Shown here piece by piece: positions 5,020 through 5,460 of a stretch of 5,460 bases of DNA; the stretch's first letter is position 1; each line of letters begins with the position of its first letter. The translations under genes and the position numbers were made by a program. The notes below the pieces were generated by a model that worked only from the letters and a program-made list of their open reading frames with translations, was not told the DNA's origin and made no database searches. Location: positions 2,289-7,748 of the forward strand of contig DBUL01000190.1 in NCBI GenBank assembly GCA_002307905.1. The letters run 5' to 3'. Source of the DNA: Rhizobiaceae bacterium UBA1291. GTDB taxonomy: Bacteria > Pseudomonadota > Alphaproteobacteria > Rhizobiales > Rhizobiaceae.

Positions 5020-5135
5020 CGCTTCCCCCATTGTCGACAGAGATGCCGACCGGCTTAACATCGGCCACTTTTCCCGGCAATGATGTCTAAGCGTGCGAAC
5101 GGGCCGTGCGGTGATCTGGGCGGGGGGCTGCAGCA
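5020..5135. promoter_or_regulatory. Divergent intergenic region between GNAT and PqiA-domain genes
   Basis: This 116-base stretch must hold two outward promoters, but no clear -35/-10 pair stands out on either strand. It contains an inverted repeat GCCGA (5045-5049) and TCGGC (5061-5065) with an 11-base spacer enclosing a TTAAC (5055-5059). That could be an operator for either gene; there is no direct evidence for a regulator. Confidence 0.3.
5024..5029 (-). promoter_or_regulatory. Ribosome binding site for the GNAT gene
   Basis: GGGGGA on the minus strand lies 4 bases before the ATG at 5019-5017 and decides this start over upstream in-frame ATGs. Confidence 0.55.
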
Positions 5136-5460
5136 ATGATCTGGGTGAAGGCCGTGATGCTGGTGCTGGCATCGATGTTGCTGGCGCTTGGCATCGTATT
5201 GCCCCTTGCTCGCTTCGAGAAGCTCTACTTTTTCGTCGACAAGCCTTCGCTCTTTGAGATCGTCGTCGCGCTATGGCGGGACGGTAATGCCTGGCTTGCA
5301 TTGCTCGTGGGCCTGCTGTCGATAGCCTTTCCAGCTGTAAAATTGGTCGGTCTGGGAGCAGAGGCCTTCATGGTCCCGGGCACCGATACGCGCAGTGGTA
5401 TCCTGCATGCACTGGTGCCGCTCCTGTCGAAGTGGTCGATGATGGACGTATTGCTGGTGG
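5136..5460 (+). CDS. PqiA-domain inner membrane protein, 3' end cut off by window
   Basis: The first 108 residues of a PqiA (paraquat-inducible protein A) domain protein are present; the frame stays open to the right edge. A hydrophobic helix spans about residues 5-24, a periplasmic-type segment with RFEKLYFFVDKPSLFEIV follows, and a second membrane helix spans about 53-75. The segment LLSKWSMMDVLLV (97-108 region) is the family signature K-W-S-M-x-D-V at the start of another helix. E. coli PqiA has two such domains with Cys motifs at the front; here the protein begins directly in a membrane helix with no CxxC, suggesting a single-domain form of roughly 150-170 residues. PqiA proteins work with MCE-domain partners in envelope lipid transport, but none is visible. 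An in-frame TGA at 5112-5114 and a G-run 8 bases upstream support the ATG at 5136. Confidence 0.87.
   Translation, partial: MIWVKAVMLVLASMLLALGIVLPLARFEKLYFFVDKPSLFEIVVALWRDGNAWLALLVGLLSIAFPAVKLVGLGAEAFMVPGTDTRSGILHALVPLLSKWSMMDVLLV

Noticed and set aside
5112..5145. TGATCTGGG repeated at 5112-5120 and 5137-5145
   Set aside because: Two short copies 25 bases apart in different reading frames; most likely chance, and too short to call a duplication.
4732..5301. Longer 189-codon version of the GNAT frame
   Set aside because: The extension overlaps the PqiA-domain gene on the other strand, is Arg/Ser-rich nonsense, and the short start has a ribosome binding site and gives a complete GNAT fold.

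Overview
The window looks like chromosomal DNA from an alphaproteobacterium of the order Hyphomicrobiales (Rhizobiales), most likely Rhizobiaceae. The basis is a near-complete cell-cycle control neighbourhood: ctrA (master response regulator), chpT (its histidine phosphotransferase) and the DUF1134 periplasmic gene eipA lie together. The DNA is GC-rich, intergenic promoter regions are AT-rich, and GANTC (CcrM-type) sites lie mostly between genes. I see no insertion sequence, CRISPR array, tRNA, rRNA or sign of recent transfer. This is core-genome territory.

Layout, left to right. (1) 1-842, minus strand: a membrane-anchored coiled-coil protein with a GTG start, cut off by the left edge. (2) 992-1582, minus: eipA, with a signal peptide and a start set by a strong ribosome binding site. 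(3) 1583-1768: divergent promoter region with a CtrA-like site. (4) 1769-2416, plus: chpT, followed by a probable terminator. (5) 2591-2953, plus: a stand-alone receiver-domain protein with a degenerate phosphorylation site, ending in a strong terminator. (6) 3119-3820, minus: ctrA, with its own strong terminator facing the previous one. (7) 3821-4264: a 444-base AT-rich control region with CtrA half-sites and four GANTC sites. (8) 4265-4615, plus: a FliJ-like small coiled-coil protein. (9) 4616-4731: three hairpins between convergent genes. (10) 4732-5019, minus: a minimal YidJ-type GNAT acetyltransferase. (11) 5136 to the right edge, plus: a PqiA-domain membrane protein, incomplete.

How the genes fit together. 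From known biology, CckA passes phosphate to ChpT, and ChpT passes it to CtrA and to the single-domain regulator CpdR; CtrA then binds TTAA-N7-TTAAC type sites. In Brucella, CtrA directly activates eipA. Here a CtrA-like site sits exactly where an eipA promoter needs it, and TTAAC half-sites sit at the probable promoters of ctrA itself and of the flagellar fliJ-like gene. The locus therefore reads as a phosphorelay plus regulator with envelope and flagellar outputs next door. The least explained parts are the degenerate receiver between chpT and ctrA and the membrane-anchored coiled-coil protein next to eipA.
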